A stretch of DNA of 64,000 nt, taken from positions 1 through 64,000 of the forward strand of contig CACWTR010000005.1 of assembly GCA_902763865.1 (NCBI GenBank). Reading direction: 5' to 3'. How positions within the stretch are numbered: position 1 is the first letter of the stretch; each line of letters begins with the position of its first letter. Below are positions 1 to 7,786 of this stretch, in pieces. The notes below the pieces were generated by a model. That model did not search any database. It was not told the origin of the DNA and saw nothing but the letters and a program-made list of their open reading frames with translations. Position numbers and translations under genes: made by a program. Source of the stretch: an uncultured Bacteroidales bacterium. GTDB taxonomy: Bacteria > Bacteroidota > Bacteroidia > Bacteroidales > Bacteroidaceae.

Positions 1-96
1 TATTGCTGTCCGCTAAAAGTCCAATGAGCACAAATTATCGTCCGCAATGCCGATAAACAGGCGTTGCGGATTCTATTTTTGAAAAGTAAGCCCCCC

Positions 97-1332
97 TTAG
101 TCGAAAAGGCTCGGTTCGTCAGGTGGCGGATATGCCGCTTCAAGGATTCTGAGCCAGTCTTTCTCCGGTTGTTCGAAGAACGTGTAGCAGTTGACATAGT
201 ACATGAGCATGATGCGGAACATGGTGGCAAGATTGGAAAAGCTCCAGCTTCGTCTGATCCGCCCTTGCATGACCATGAGCAGCAGGTTTGCGATGAGCGT
301 CACCCATATCTGTATCTTGATGGCATTTGCGCTCTCTCCGTAGAAGTAACGCAGCGGGAAGTTCTGCTTGAGCTGCTTGAACAGGAGCTCTATTTCCCAG
401 CGCTTGCGATAGATGGCAATGATGTCCTCCACTTCCATGTCCATGTCGTTGGTAAGCAGGGATACAAGCTTTGTCTTCCCCTTCTTGATGTCAGCGTATG
501 TGATGATGCGTGCATGATGTTCGATGTCCTCACCCTCTTTGAGATGCTTTCGGAAGACGACGAGCTGCACGCGGTATTCCATCGGTCCCTCGGGATGCAT
601 GTACATGATATCGCTTTCCGTCTCATAGACCAGGTTTTTCTTCATCTTCGTGACGTAGGTCACTTCCCTTCGGCTGAGTTCCTCGAACTTGGCGTAGTCA
701 ATGTATGCCCTGTCCAGTGCGATGATGTCGCCGCTGGCATAGTTCGAGGGACACAGCATAAAGCTGTCGTTGGTGGCTGCCGAGGTGAAGCGGATGTCCG
801 ACGGAACGCCCTCGTTGGCGTGGATGTTGGCATGCACCTTGATTCCGCCCTTCTTCTTCCCTGTTTTCGGATGCCTGCCCACACCCTTGAAGATGAGGTT
901 GGAGAACAGCGTGATGGTCGTAGAGTCGATGATCTGCAGGCGTTTCAGCCATGCCGGGACCTGCCTGCGTCGGCTGTCCGAGGAAAGTTCGCCCTTATAG
1001 GTGGCATACAAGTCCCTGTATATGGCCTCAAAGACGCACTCCTTGCGGCGGGCATTGGCATCCGACAGGGTTGAGCGGCGGGGCATCAGCCTGATGCCAA
1101 GGTGAGCCAGCTTCCTGGCCTCAGGGAACATCGAGTCCGTAATCTCGCGCAGGGAGTCGAAACGTTTGATGACGGCATAAAGCATAATCACCAAATGTTG
1201 CCATGCATCGAAGTGTTTTACATAACGCTCACCGCCGTTTTCACGGCTGAAACGAAGAATTTTTGCCCTTTCAAGCAAATTTAACAGCTGTCCATACATC
1301 GGCTGTCCGATAAAATGTGTACCTTTGTCCAT
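97..1332 (-). CDS. IS4-family DDE transposase
   Basis: Transposase of the inverted-repeat-bounded element at 1-1441; it would cut and join the element's ends. The frame extends to a TTG at 1368, but the first ATG is at 1332 and a TATCTTTG promoter box lies at 1357-1364, so translation from 1332 is preferred (411 residues; numbering here is from the TTG frame). The DDE residues are visible as D148 in IIDSTTITLF, D219 in ALDRAYID and E327 in the IS4 signature Y320-x2-R323-x3-E327-x6-K334. The protein looks full length with no frameshift, so the element may be active. Family assignment rests on the YREK signature; I cannot name the exact IS. Confidence 0.9.
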   Translation of the reverse strand: MDKGTHFIGQPMYGQLLNLLERAKILRFSRENGGERYVKHFDAWQHLVIMLYAVIKRFDSLREITDSMFPEARKLAHLGIRLMPRRSTLSDANARRKECVFEAIYRDLYATYKGELSSDSRRRQVPAWLKRLQIIDSTTITLFSNLIFKGVGRHPKTGKKKGGIKVHANIHANEGVPSDIRFTSAATNDSFMLCPSNYASGDIIALDRAYIDYAKFEELSRREVTYVTKMKKNLVYETESDIMYMHPEGPMEYRVQLVVFRKHLKEGEDIEHHARIITYADIKKGKTKLVSLLTNDMDMEVEDIIAIYRKRWEIELLFKQLKQNFPLRYFYGESANAIKIQIWVTLIANLLLMVMQGRIRRSWSFSNLATMFRIMLMYYVNCYTFFEQPEKDWLRILEAAYPPPDEPSLFD

Positions 1333-1356
1333 GTTATTGATGTTTTGTAGCGAAAG

Positions 1357-1364
1357 CAAAGATA
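1357..1364 (-). promoter_or_regulatory. Transposase promoter, -7 box TATCTTTG
   Basis: TATCTTTG reads on the minus strand and matches the Bacteroidales -7 consensus TAnnTTTG. It lies 24 bp before the ATG at 1332 and supports that start over the upstream TTG. Confidence 0.6.
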
Positions 1365-1365
1365 A

Positions 1366-1401
1366 CAAAAAAGGCTGAAACCCAAGCGAGGGCTTCAGCC
1401 T
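1366..1401 (-). terminator. IS-internal terminator blocking incoming transcription
   Basis: On the minus strand AGGCTGAAGCCC and GGGTTTCAGCCT form a 12-bp stem (one mismatch) with a 6-nt loop, followed by six T residues. It sits between the IS end and the transposase promoter, so it would stop transcripts entering the IS from outside, a known feature of many IS elements. Confidence 0.65.
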
Positions 1402-1494
1402 AATTTTTATATCGAGAAAAAAGTTTTAGCGGACAGCAATAATACATCCCCTCTTTCCTGTAAGAGCACGTCCTTTTCCTGCAAAGAACACGTC

Positions 1495-1600
1495 CATAAA
1501 GTTATTTTCAAAGCTTGAAAATCAATTTTCACGTCATGAAAATCTATTTTCACGGTTTGAAAATTAATTTTCACGTCATGAAAATAAGTTTTGTGTCGTG
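1495..1600. repeat. Array of four 19-bp palindromes at 21-bp spacing (copy 1)
   Basis: Four 19-bp units of the form ATTTTCA-n5-TGAAAAT start at 1504, 1525, 1546 and 1567, an exact 21-bp period with 2-bp linkers. The units are ATTTTCAAAGCTTGAAAAT, ATTTTCACGTCATGAAAAT (twice) and ATTTTCACGGTTTGAAAAT. A second array with the same geometry and the same left flank (CATAAAGTTATTTTCAAAGC) lies at 32328-32425. Copy 1 lies between the IS and the 3' end of the OmpA-like gene, beyond that gene's terminator. Function unknown. Confidence 0.85.
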
Positions 1601-1671
1601 TCGCGAAGACTTTTCCCGCTGATAAATAAAACAAATGTTACCAGAAGCGTAAGGATTGCCTCGCCGACGGC

Positions 1672-1702
1672 AACAAAAAAGCCCCGCAAAAGCGGGGCTT
1701 CC
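1672..1702 (-). terminator. Rho-independent terminator of the OmpA-like gene
   Basis: The stem is AAGCCCCGC / GCGGGGCTT with a four-base loop, followed on the minus strand by a run of T residues. It starts 29 bp past the stop codon of the OmpA-like gene. Confidence 0.85.
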
Positions 1703-1730
1703 TTATTCACTGATTATGGTATGTCTCTGT

Positions 1731-2831
1731 TTACTTTACAGTAACGTAAACGATACGCTGGCTCTCAGCACCGGCTGCACCGTGAGCGTTGAGGTCAACA
1801 ACCTTCACGCCCCGATCCTCGAGGTAAGCCTTGACTGCATCGCAACGACGCTGTGACAGCTTCTGGTTGTAAGACTTGGAGCCTTCGGGAGAAGCATAGC
1901 CGTCAACTGCAACGGAAGTGCCCTTCTCGATAGCGTTCAGCTTAGCCTTGGCAGTGTTGGTCAGGACAGCCTTGTTCTGAGCGAACTCGATGGTGATGCC
2001 GCCGCCGTTCACACCCTTGGTGACAACCTTTTCTACAACCTTCTCTACAACCTTCTCGACGGGCTTCTCAACAACCTTCTCTACGACCTTTGTAACCTCG
2101 GTGGGCTGAACCACTGCGAAGTGGTGAGTGCCGTTGCTGGTCTTGAAGTGGTAGGTGAGGGCAGCTGTAATCTGGAACACACCGTTGTGGAAGTAAGAAT
2201 TACTTGCTCCATTGTCGCAACCGGTCCTAGCGTAGGAATCTCCTTTATTATTTTTGAACTCCTTAAATACGGGATCATTGTCGCGAGTACCTTTCAGAAG
2301 GGCGGCGGGACGAACGCTGATGGTCCAATTCTTCTGCTTGCCGAGGTTGAAGTCGAAGTCAAGGCCGAGGGTGTAGAGCATACGGTTCAAATCATTGCCG
2401 TCGCTTGTGCCACCATCATAACCGTCAGAGGGGAAGAAGAAACGTCCATAGCCGAGACCGCCGCGGGCCTGAATTTCGAATACACGGGGAGAACCCTTGT
2501 AACCGCCAAACCAGTTCATGAGGTTAATCTTGGTGTTACCCATTACTGCAATGTGGCTGATGTCGTTTGTGCGCCTCCACCAATTCCAGTTCACATCATC
2601 GCCGGCACCAGCCTGCACCTGGAATTCCAAGCTCAGGACGGGAGTAACGCCCTTGGTGAAGTTAATGCCGAACACACCGCCGTTGGGGGTGTCCCAGTCA
2701 TAAAGGTTGGTAGCTGTACCACCTTCTACACCGATAGACCAGTTGTCGAAAAACTTGTGACCAGTGTACTGTGCACTGGCTGTCACTGCCATGCCAAACA
2801 TGCAGGCAAGCACGAGAGTAATCTTTTTCAT
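1731..2831 (-). CDS. OmpA-family outer membrane protein
   Basis: Outer membrane protein expected to anchor the envelope to peptidoglycan. The 366-residue product begins with a signal peptide (MKKITLVLACMFGMAVTASA then Q). An N-terminal region of roughly 220 residues has the alternating aromatic pattern of a small beta-barrel. A low-complexity linker made of repeated VVEKxVEK units follows (about residues 245-270). The C-terminal OmpA-like domain ends the protein, with the typical GYASPEGS and QKLSQRRCDAVKAYL segments that contact peptidoglycan. It is monocistronic, with its own promoter at 2904-2911 and its own terminator. The family is common and often abundant in Bacteroidales. Confidence 0.9.
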   Translation of the reverse strand: MKKITLVLACMFGMAVTASAQYTGHKFFDNWSIGVEGGTATNLYDWDTPNGGVFGINFTKGVTPVLSLEFQVQAGAGDDVNWNWWRRTNDISHIAVMGNTKINLMNWFGGYKGSPRVFEIQARGGLGYGRFFFPSDGYDGGTSDGNDLNRMLYTLGLDFDFNLGKQKNWTISVRPAALLKGTRDNDPVFKEFKNNKGDSYARTGCDNGASNSYFHNGVFQITAALTYHFKTSNGTHHFAVVQPTEVTKVVEKVVEKPVEKVVEKVVEKVVTKGVNGGGITIEFAQNKAVLTNTAKAKLNAIEKGTSVAVDGYASPEGSKSYNQKLSQRRCDAVKAYLEDRGVKVVDLNAHGAAGAESQRIVYVTVK

Positions 2832-2903
2832 GTTCTTAACAGTTTTTTTACTATATTATTTGTTTCTCTTTCTAACGAAGCTTTTACAGGCTTTTAGACG
2901 CTG

Positions 2904-2911
2904 CAAAATTA
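2904..2911 (-). promoter_or_regulatory. Promoter of the OmpA-like gene, -7 box TAATTTTG
   Basis: TAATTTTG on the minus strand fits TAnnTTTG, with a TTG about 20 bp further upstream. It lies 73 bp before the start codon, which leaves a 5' leader of about 65 nt. Confidence 0.6.
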
Positions 2912-3039
2912 CGTTTTTTTTTAATTATACGCAAGAGTTTAGAGCATTTTTAAGCATTTTGGGCAACTTTTATGCTCTTTCTGGTCCCTTGAGACGTCAA
3001 AACAAGCCTGTAACGGGCATGAAAAGGACGATTCCCCGC

Positions 3040-3879
3040 TTATTGCTTCTTGTCCCTGACAACGAGGATTGACAGCTCGTAGAGCACGTAAAGCGGCACG
3101 AAGACGAGCATGAGGGTGAAGGGGTCGCCGCTGGGCGTGATGATGGCAGCTGCAACGAGCAGCACGACAACGGCGTGGCGCTTGTACTCGCGCAGGAAGC
3201 TCTTCTTCAAGATGCCGAACAGGCTGAGCAGCCAGGCCAGCAGGGGCATCTCGAAGACAATGCCCATGACAAGGATGAGCATCGTGAAGTTGTCGATGTA
3301 GCTTTGCAGGTTGATCTGATTGGTGATGTTGGGGCTCAGGTTGTACTCGACGAGGAACCTGAAGGTGAAGGGGAAGACAAGTGTATAGCCGATGGCACAG
3401 CCGATGTAGAACATCAGCGTACCGCCCAGAAAAGCGGGACGGAGATGGCGGATTTCGTCGTCGAAGAGTGCCGGCTCGATGAACTTCCATATCTCCCATA
3501 TAAAATAAGGAAAGGCAATGACGGCTGCCAGGGAGATGGAGGTCGAGATGTGCGTCATGAACTGGCTGGCGACGTTGATGTTGATGATCTGCACGTCGAA
3601 GTCGGGGGAGAGGCGCACAATGCCCCGCCCGATGGTGTTGAGCCAGCGGTAAGTGAAGAAATCGTTGTTGGTGGGAGCGAGAATGAAACGGTCGAAGATG
3701 TAGGGCATGGCGATGAATGTGCCCACCATGATGACGGCCAGCACACATGCACTGCGGAACAGAGCCCAGCGCAGCACTTCCAGGTGATCCCAAAAGGACA
3801 TCGCACCTTCCTGTTCCTCGTCCTGCCCTGTTGCCTTGTTCTTGTCTTCTATCTCCTCCATAGTCATAAAAGAATTCAT
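3040..3879 (-). CDS. tatC: Sec-independent protein translocase TatC
   Basis: Core receptor of the twin-arginine translocation system, which exports folded proteins across the inner membrane. The 279-residue protein has a charged N-terminus ending in MSFWDHLEVLRWALFR, typical of TatC, then about six hydrophobic segments; the family is usually 240-280 residues. It is the last gene of a minus-strand run that begins with tatA at 7573. Between them lie three sugar-related genes, one of which encodes a protein with a clear twin-arginine signal. A 94-bp gap filled by an inverted repeat separates it from the preceding gene. No tatB is seen, as expected for minimal TatAC systems. Confidence 0.93.
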   Translation of the reverse strand: MNSFMTMEEIEDKNKATGQDEEQEGAMSFWDHLEVLRWALFRSACVLAVIMVGTFIAMPYIFDRFILAPTNNDFFTYRWLNTIGRGIVRLSPDFDVQIININVASQFMTHISTSISLAAVIAFPYFIWEIWKFIEPALFDDEIRHLRPAFLGGTLMFYIGCAIGYTLVFPFTFRFLVEYNLSPNITNQINLQSYIDNFTMLILVMGIVFEMPLLAWLLSLFGILKKSFLREYKRHAVVVLLVAAAIITPSGDPFTLMLVFVPLYVLYELSILVVRDKKQ

Positions 3880-3967
3880 AATTCATAATTCATAATTGCT
3901 TTCCGCAGCCGGAGCTGTCAGGTCCGGCTTTTAATTATGAATTATGAACTATGAACTATGAATTAAA
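3877..3967. repeat. Large inverted repeat in the tatC upstream gap
   Basis: Left arm: tandem ATTCATA units at 3874-3898. Right arm: tandem ATGAATT/ATGAACT units at 3935-3965. The arms are near-perfect reverse complements over about 24 bp. Between them is a second stem, AGCCGGA/TCCGGCT. The tatC start codon lies inside the left arm, so the structure could affect tatC translation or attenuate read-through from the upstream gene. Confidence 0.7.
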
Positions 3968-3973
3968 TCGGTT

Positions 3974-4861
3974 TTACTTGTTGTAGCTTGCTTTGACGAA
4001 CTTTGCAGCCTTCAGGTAGTCGGCACAAACCTTCATGCCGTCCATGATGTCGGGCCTGTTGCTGCCTTCCAGTTCGACGATGGGGTACTTCAGGCCTGCG
4101 ATGTCGGCATTGTTGAAGATGGCATCAAAGCCAACCATGCCGCTTTCGCCAAACTCTCTGTGGTCCTTGATGTGGAGCAGGATGAAGCGACCGGGGTACT
4201 TCTTGAAGTATTCTACGGGACTGACCTGTCCGCGGACAGCCCAATAGACGTCCATCTGGAAGAACACCTTGTCGGCATCGGTGTGCTCAAGCATGTAGTC
4301 GTACCAGACCTTGCCCTCAACCTTTCCGAACTCGTGGCTGTGGTTGTGGTAGCCAAACTTCATGCCTGCGGCACTGACCATCTCGCCCACCTTGTTCAGG
4401 TACTTGCAGATGACGTCGGCCTCAGCCAGTGTCTTGGGATAGTTGACGCCGGGGTTCACAATGTACTGCATGCCGGCGCGCTTGTGTGCGTCGATGCACT
4501 GTTCCCACCACTTCAGGGCACCGTCGAAGTTGCCGGACTTCAGTTCGGCATCGCTCAGGTTATGGCCTACGTGGCTCGAGAGGACTTTCAGGCCGGCAGC
4601 CTCAATCTCTGCCTTGTACTCTTCGGGAGTGAGCCCGTAGAGCTTCCCGTTGTCGTAGTTGGCAGCCTCGGTTGCGGTGTAGCCCATTGCGGCAAGCCGG
4701 GCAAGTACTTTCTTGTGGTTCTGTGCGAACTTTTCGGGGTTGCCGATGAGTTCGCGCACGCTGTACATCTGGAAGGCCATGTCCTTCTTCTTGGCATCTG
4801 CGTTCATGCCGCAGCTCAGGAACGTTGCGGCCAGGCAGACTATCATGAGTATCTTCTTCAT
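3974..4861 (-). CDS. TIM-barrel sugar isomerase/epimerase-like protein, exported
   Basis: Member of the xylose-isomerase-like TIM barrel (AP endonuclease 2) superfamily; its substrate cannot be read from sequence. I start it at the ATG giving MKKILMIVCL, because the frame upstream (to 4894) has no signal-like start. The N-terminus looks like a lipoprotein or secretion signal, with a Cys at about residue 17 in FLSCG. Barrel motifs include EAANYD, SHVGH, FGYHNHSHEF and the metal-ligand-like HIKDHREFG and VELEGS near the C-terminus. It lies 55 bp after a DUF1080 gene and follows a Gfo/Idh/MocA oxidoreductase. This trio recurs in Bacteroidetes and has been linked to 3-keto-glycoside chemistry; a role in that pathway here is inference. 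Confidence 0.8.
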   Translation of the reverse strand: MKKILMIVCLAATFLSCGMNADAKKKDMAFQMYSVRELIGNPEKFAQNHKKVLARLAAMGYTATEAANYDNGKLYGLTPEEYKAEIEAAGLKVLSSHVGHNLSDAELKSGNFDGALKWWEQCIDAHKRAGMQYIVNPGVNYPKTLAEADVICKYLNKVGEMVSAAGMKFGYHNHSHEFGKVEGKVWYDYMLEHTDADKVFFQMDVYWAVRGQVSPVEYFKKYPGRFILLHIKDHREFGESGMVGFDAIFNNADIAGLKYPIVELEGSNRPDIMDGMKVCADYLKAAKFVKASYNK

Positions 4862-4916
4862 AAGCATTGTGTGCTGTTGTGCATTCTTATACATTATTTA
4901 TAATATGTGCGTGGCA

Positions 4917-5777
4917 TTACTTGAGTACCTTGACGCGGATGTTGCGGTACCAGACCTCGTCGCCGTGGTCTTGCATGCCGAAGTAGCCGGGCTCCTTGCC
5001 GCAGTCCTTCATGATTTCGTATGCGAGGGGCCAGTTCTTCTGGCTGAACTTGGAGGTCTGCACGAGGTCAACCCATGACTTGTCGGCCAGCGTATAGCTC
5101 AGTACCTTTGCGCCGTTCTGGTAGTGAGTGACCTTGCCATTCTTCACGACGATCTTCACCTTGTTCCACTGTCCGGCGGGGTTGGCGTTCTGAGGCTTGG
5201 CTACAATCATGTCGTAGAGGCTTGTGCTCTGACGGATGCCGAGGGTGGCGCCGAGCTTGGCATCGGGGTGACGCTCGTTGTCGAGCACTTGGCACTCGGG
5301 GCAAGAGATATAGATGGGCTGATAGTTGAGCTTGCCGCGGTTGTCGATGGTTTGCGTGATGGTGACGTTGCCGGCCTTTGTCTCTTCAGTCTTGGGCTCG
5401 TCGTTGTTGATGGTGGCTGTCTCCTTGCCGAGGTAGAAGATGCCGGAGTTGCCTCCTTCTGCTATCTTCCACTCAATCTCGAACTCGAAGTTCTTGAACT
5501 TGTGGGCAAAGATGATGTCGCCGCCTTCTCCCGGGCCGCGTCCGTTGAAGTGCAGGCTGCCGTCCTTGATGTTCCATTTGCTGGGAACGTGGTCCTTGCA
5601 GTAGCCGCGCCAACCGTTGAGGCTTGAGCCGTCGAAGAGGACGTAGTAGCCGTCCTTGTCAACCTTGAGCGTGCTGAGGTCAACCTGTGGGTTCTCGATG
5701 ACGACGTACTGAGGCTGTGCCTGTACGCCTGCCGCAGCAGCGAGTGCTGCTGCGGCAAGGATGTTACGTAGTTTCAT
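4917..5777 (-). CDS. Secreted DUF1080 (3-keto-glycoside hydrolase-like) protein
   Basis: DUF1080 proteins have a jelly-roll lectin-like fold, and some cleave 3-keto-glycosides. The start is the ATG giving MKLRNILAAA, followed by an Ala-rich signal peptide ending AGVQAQ; the frame runs on to 5876 but that extension has no coding character. Conserved DUF1080 segments are visible: VLFDGSSLNGWRG near the N-terminus, FEFEIEWKIAEGGNSGIFYLG in the middle and YFGMQDHGDEVWYRNIRVK at the C-terminus. It lies 22 bp after the oxidoreductase gene, so they are co-transcribed. The likely pathway is oxidation of a sugar at C3 by the oxidoreductase and then cleavage by this protein (inference from family knowledge). 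Confidence 0.88.
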   Translation of the reverse strand: MKLRNILAAAALAAAAGVQAQPQYVVIENPQVDLSTLKVDKDGYYVLFDGSSLNGWRGYCKDHVPSKWNIKDGSLHFNGRGPGEGGDIIFAHKFKNFEFEIEWKIAEGGNSGIFYLGKETATINNDEPKTEETKAGNVTITQTIDNRGKLNYQPIYISCPECQVLDNERHPDAKLGATLGIRQSTSLYDMIVAKPQNANPAGQWNKVKIVVKNGKVTHYQNGAKVLSYTLADKSWVDLVQTSKFSQKNWPLAYEIMKDCGKEPGYFGMQDHGDEVWYRNIRVKVLK

Positions 5778-5799
5778 TTTGATTGAACTATAGGGTTGT

Positions 5800-7320
5800 T
5801 TATGCGGGCATGTCGGGCAGCACATAGCCGTTCTGATACTTGGGCTTGATGAGCTCTGCGGCAAACTCGCGTGCATTGACGGGCTCGGTGTAGGTCTTGT
5901 TGAACGTGGGGTGTCCGTCGTGGATGGAGAAGCCGTCCTTGAGCATCGAGCGGACGGTTGCCTTCTCGGGAATGTTGGTGAAGCGCATGTTCTCGCCGTC
6001 CCATTCGAGGGTCTGGTTCAGGCCCTGCAGACGTGTGGCAACAACGCCCATTGCAACCATTTCGTTGAAAGGTCCTGCTTCGCTGAAGTCGGATGCGGTC
6101 CTTGTCCAGTCGGTCTTGCCTGCGCGGATTTCCTTGATGGCACGGATCCAATCGCGCTGATGGCTTTCGGTGACGCGACGGCAGACTTTCGGTGCGTTGG
6201 GCACGCGACCGCTGACGAGGTATGGTTTTTCGCCGTAGCAGCCAACAACGAGGATGTCCTTCGTGCCGTAGAAGATGGCGCCGCCGCCGCTGACGTTGAG
6301 GTCCTTGCCTACGGGCAGGCCGTCGGGACGGAAGGGTACGATGCCGCCGTCGCTCCACGTCACTACTACCTCGGGCATGGCAACCTTCGGGCGGTTGGGA
6401 CGTGCGGGATAGGTGAGCTTAACGACCTGTGCGCTGGGGCAGCAGTCGGACATGAGGGGAGTGGAGCTGCCTTCGGCCTTGATGGGGTATCCGAGGTCAA
6501 GAGCCTTGAAGACGGGGTGCAGGATGTGGCAGGCCATGTCGCCGAGGGCGCCTGTGCCGAAGTCCCACCATCCGCGGAAGTTCCAGGGGTGATAGATGGA
6601 GTTGTATGGGCGCTTGGGTGCGGGGCCGATGAAGGCATCCCAGTTCAGTGTGCTGGGGATTTCGTGTACTTCTTCGGGGCGCTCGAGTCCTTGGGGCCAG
6701 ATGGGTCGGTCGGTGAAGGCATCTACGCGTGTCACTTCGCCGATTTCGCCGTTCCATATCCATTCGCATGTCAGGTTCACGCCTTCGCCGCTGGAGCCTT
6801 GGTTGCCCATCTGTGTGGCGACACCGGCCTTTGCTGCCAGTTTGGTGAGCAGGCGGGATTCATAGACGGTGCGGGTGAGTGGTTTCTCGCAATAGACATG
6901 CTTGCCGGCGGCGAGTGCCTCGGCGCAGATGATGGCGTGTGTGTGGTCGGCAGTACCGCAGATGACGGCATCGGCCTGGTCCAGCAGTTCGGCGTACATC
7001 TTCCTGTAGTCGTTGTAGATTTTCATGTTGGGGAAGAGTTTCTGGTACTCTTCGAGGACGCCTTTTGCGTACTTGAAATCGACGTCGCACATGCCGATGA
7101 ATTCGATGTCGTCATAGACTTCGCCCTTTCCTTTGTAGGTGACGCCGTTGATGTCAGCGTGGCCGCGGCCACCGACGCCTACGGCGAGGAGCTTGATTTT
7201 GCCGGTCGGTACGTTTTTCTTGGCCTTAGCCTTGCCCAGCATGTCTGCGGGAGCCATTGCCAGGGCAGCTGTTGCTGCGGTTCCTGCCTTGAGGAACGAT
7301 CTTCTTGACATGTCTTTCAT
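5800..7320 (-). CDS. Gfo/Idh/MocA-family oxidoreductase with Tat signal
   Basis: NAD(P)-dependent sugar oxidoreductase, 506 residues. The N-terminus holds a textbook twin-arginine signal, SRRSFLKAG at residues 5-13, followed by an Ala-rich hydrophobic stretch. Folded, cofactor-loaded export by Tat is therefore expected. A Rossmann fold follows (KIKLLAVGVGGRGHADI), then the family motif with the conserved lysine, GKHVYCEKPLTRT, and a C-terminal domain containing PWNFRGWWDFGTGALGDM. Its position between tatA (start 7573) and tatC suggests the cluster couples the export machine to this substrate. Downstream DUF1080 and TIM-barrel genes suggest oxidation of a glycoside, probably at C3 (inference). 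It shares the tatA promoter, with 40 bp between the genes. Confidence 0.92.
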   Translation of the reverse strand: MKDMSRRSFLKAGTAATAALAMAPADMLGKAKAKKNVPTGKIKLLAVGVGGRGHADINGVTYKGKGEVYDDIEFIGMCDVDFKYAKGVLEEYQKLFPNMKIYNDYRKMYAELLDQADAVICGTADHTHAIICAEALAAGKHVYCEKPLTRTVYESRLLTKLAAKAGVATQMGNQGSSGEGVNLTCEWIWNGEIGEVTRVDAFTDRPIWPQGLERPEEVHEIPSTLNWDAFIGPAPKRPYNSIYHPWNFRGWWDFGTGALGDMACHILHPVFKALDLGYPIKAEGSSTPLMSDCCPSAQVVKLTYPARPNRPKVAMPEVVVTWSDGGIVPFRPDGLPVGKDLNVSGGGAIFYGTKDILVVGCYGEKPYLVSGRVPNAPKVCRRVTESHQRDWIRAIKEIRAGKTDWTRTASDFSEAGPFNEMVAMGVVATRLQGLNQTLEWDGENMRFTNIPEKATVRSMLKDGFSIHDGHPTFNKTYTEPVNAREFAAELIKPKYQNGYVLPDMPA

Positions 7321-7360
7321 AAGAGAGAGAGTTTGTTTTTGTTGGTGATTTGTAATATGG

Positions 7361-7573
7361 TTATTTTTCTTGTATCTCTTCTTTTTTCTCGGGTTCTGCT
7401 GTGATTTCTTCTTCGATGTCCTTCATGCCTTTCTTGAATTGTGAGACGCCTTTGCCGAGTCCGCGCATGAGTTCGGGGATTTTCTTGCCTCCGAAGAGGA
7501 GTAGGATGACGAGGGCGATGATGATGATTTCTTGGCTGCCGAGGCTGCCGAGGAACAGAAGTTGGTGTGTCAT
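7361..7573 (-). CDS. tatA: Twin-arginine translocase subunit TatA
   Basis: Pore-forming subunit of the Tat exporter. The 70-residue product starts at the ATG giving [15 protein letters not shown]. One membrane helix (about residues 14-27, [14 protein letters not shown]) is followed by the conserved [15 protein letters not shown] hinge and amphipathic helix and a charged tail rich in Glu and Lys. Length and layout are standard for TatA. The frame extends to 7675, but a promoter at 7646-7676 lies inside that extension, so the shorter start is right. It is the first gene of the run tatA, oxidoreductase, DUF1080, TIM barrel, tatC. Confidence 0.93.
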   Translation of the reverse strand: MTHQLLFLGSLGSQEIIIIALVILLLFGGKKIPELMRGLGKGVSQFKKGMKDIEEEITAEPEKKEEIQEK

Positions 7574-7645
7574 ATAATATAATGTATAGTTTGTGTTTGC
7601 TTGTTTTGATGTGGCGCCTGTGTCGGATTTCCGGCTTTCAGCATG

Positions 7646-7676
7646 TAAAGTTAGTAAATTTGTTTGGGCTGACAAA
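7646..7676 (-). promoter_or_regulatory. Promoter of the tatA operon
   Basis: On the minus strand TTTG (7673-7676) and TAACTTTA (7646-7653) are separated by 19 bp. This fits the Bacteroidales -33/-7 layout, with one mismatch to TAnnTTTG. It is the only good promoter seen before the five-gene run. Confidence 0.5.
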
Positions 7677-7726
7677 GCGAACTGATAAGATTTTAACCTT
7701 TTTTTGCACAGATGTGTTGTTTTATA

Positions 7727-7768
7727 CGCAAAAGCCCGTCATGCGGAGTGGCATGACGGGCTTTTTGG
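7727..7768 (-). terminator. Terminator of the TPR gene
   Basis: AAAGCCCGTCATGC pairs with GCATGACGGGCTTT (14 bp, 6-nt loop), and there is a T run on either strand. It lies 19 bp past the TPR gene stop and could also work in the other direction. Confidence 0.85.
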
Positions 7769-7786
7769 GTGTGTAGGGTGAGTAAT

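Larger units (their letters stand above)
1..1441 (-). mobile_element. IS4-family insertion sequence, complete or nearly so
   Basis: The terminal inverted repeats are visible: TATTGCTGTCCGCTAAAA at 1-18 is matched perfectly by its reverse complement at 1424-1441. The only gene inside is an IS4-type transposase read leftward, so the element is about 1.44 kb. The left end coincides with the first base of the window, so the target-site duplication cannot be checked. The element inserted next to the 3' side of an OmpA-like gene. Confidence 0.9.

Noticed and set aside
64..1074. A 336-codon plus-strand frame inside the IS
   Set aside because: It is antisense to the transposase, whose DDE and YREK motifs are complete, and it has no motif of its own.
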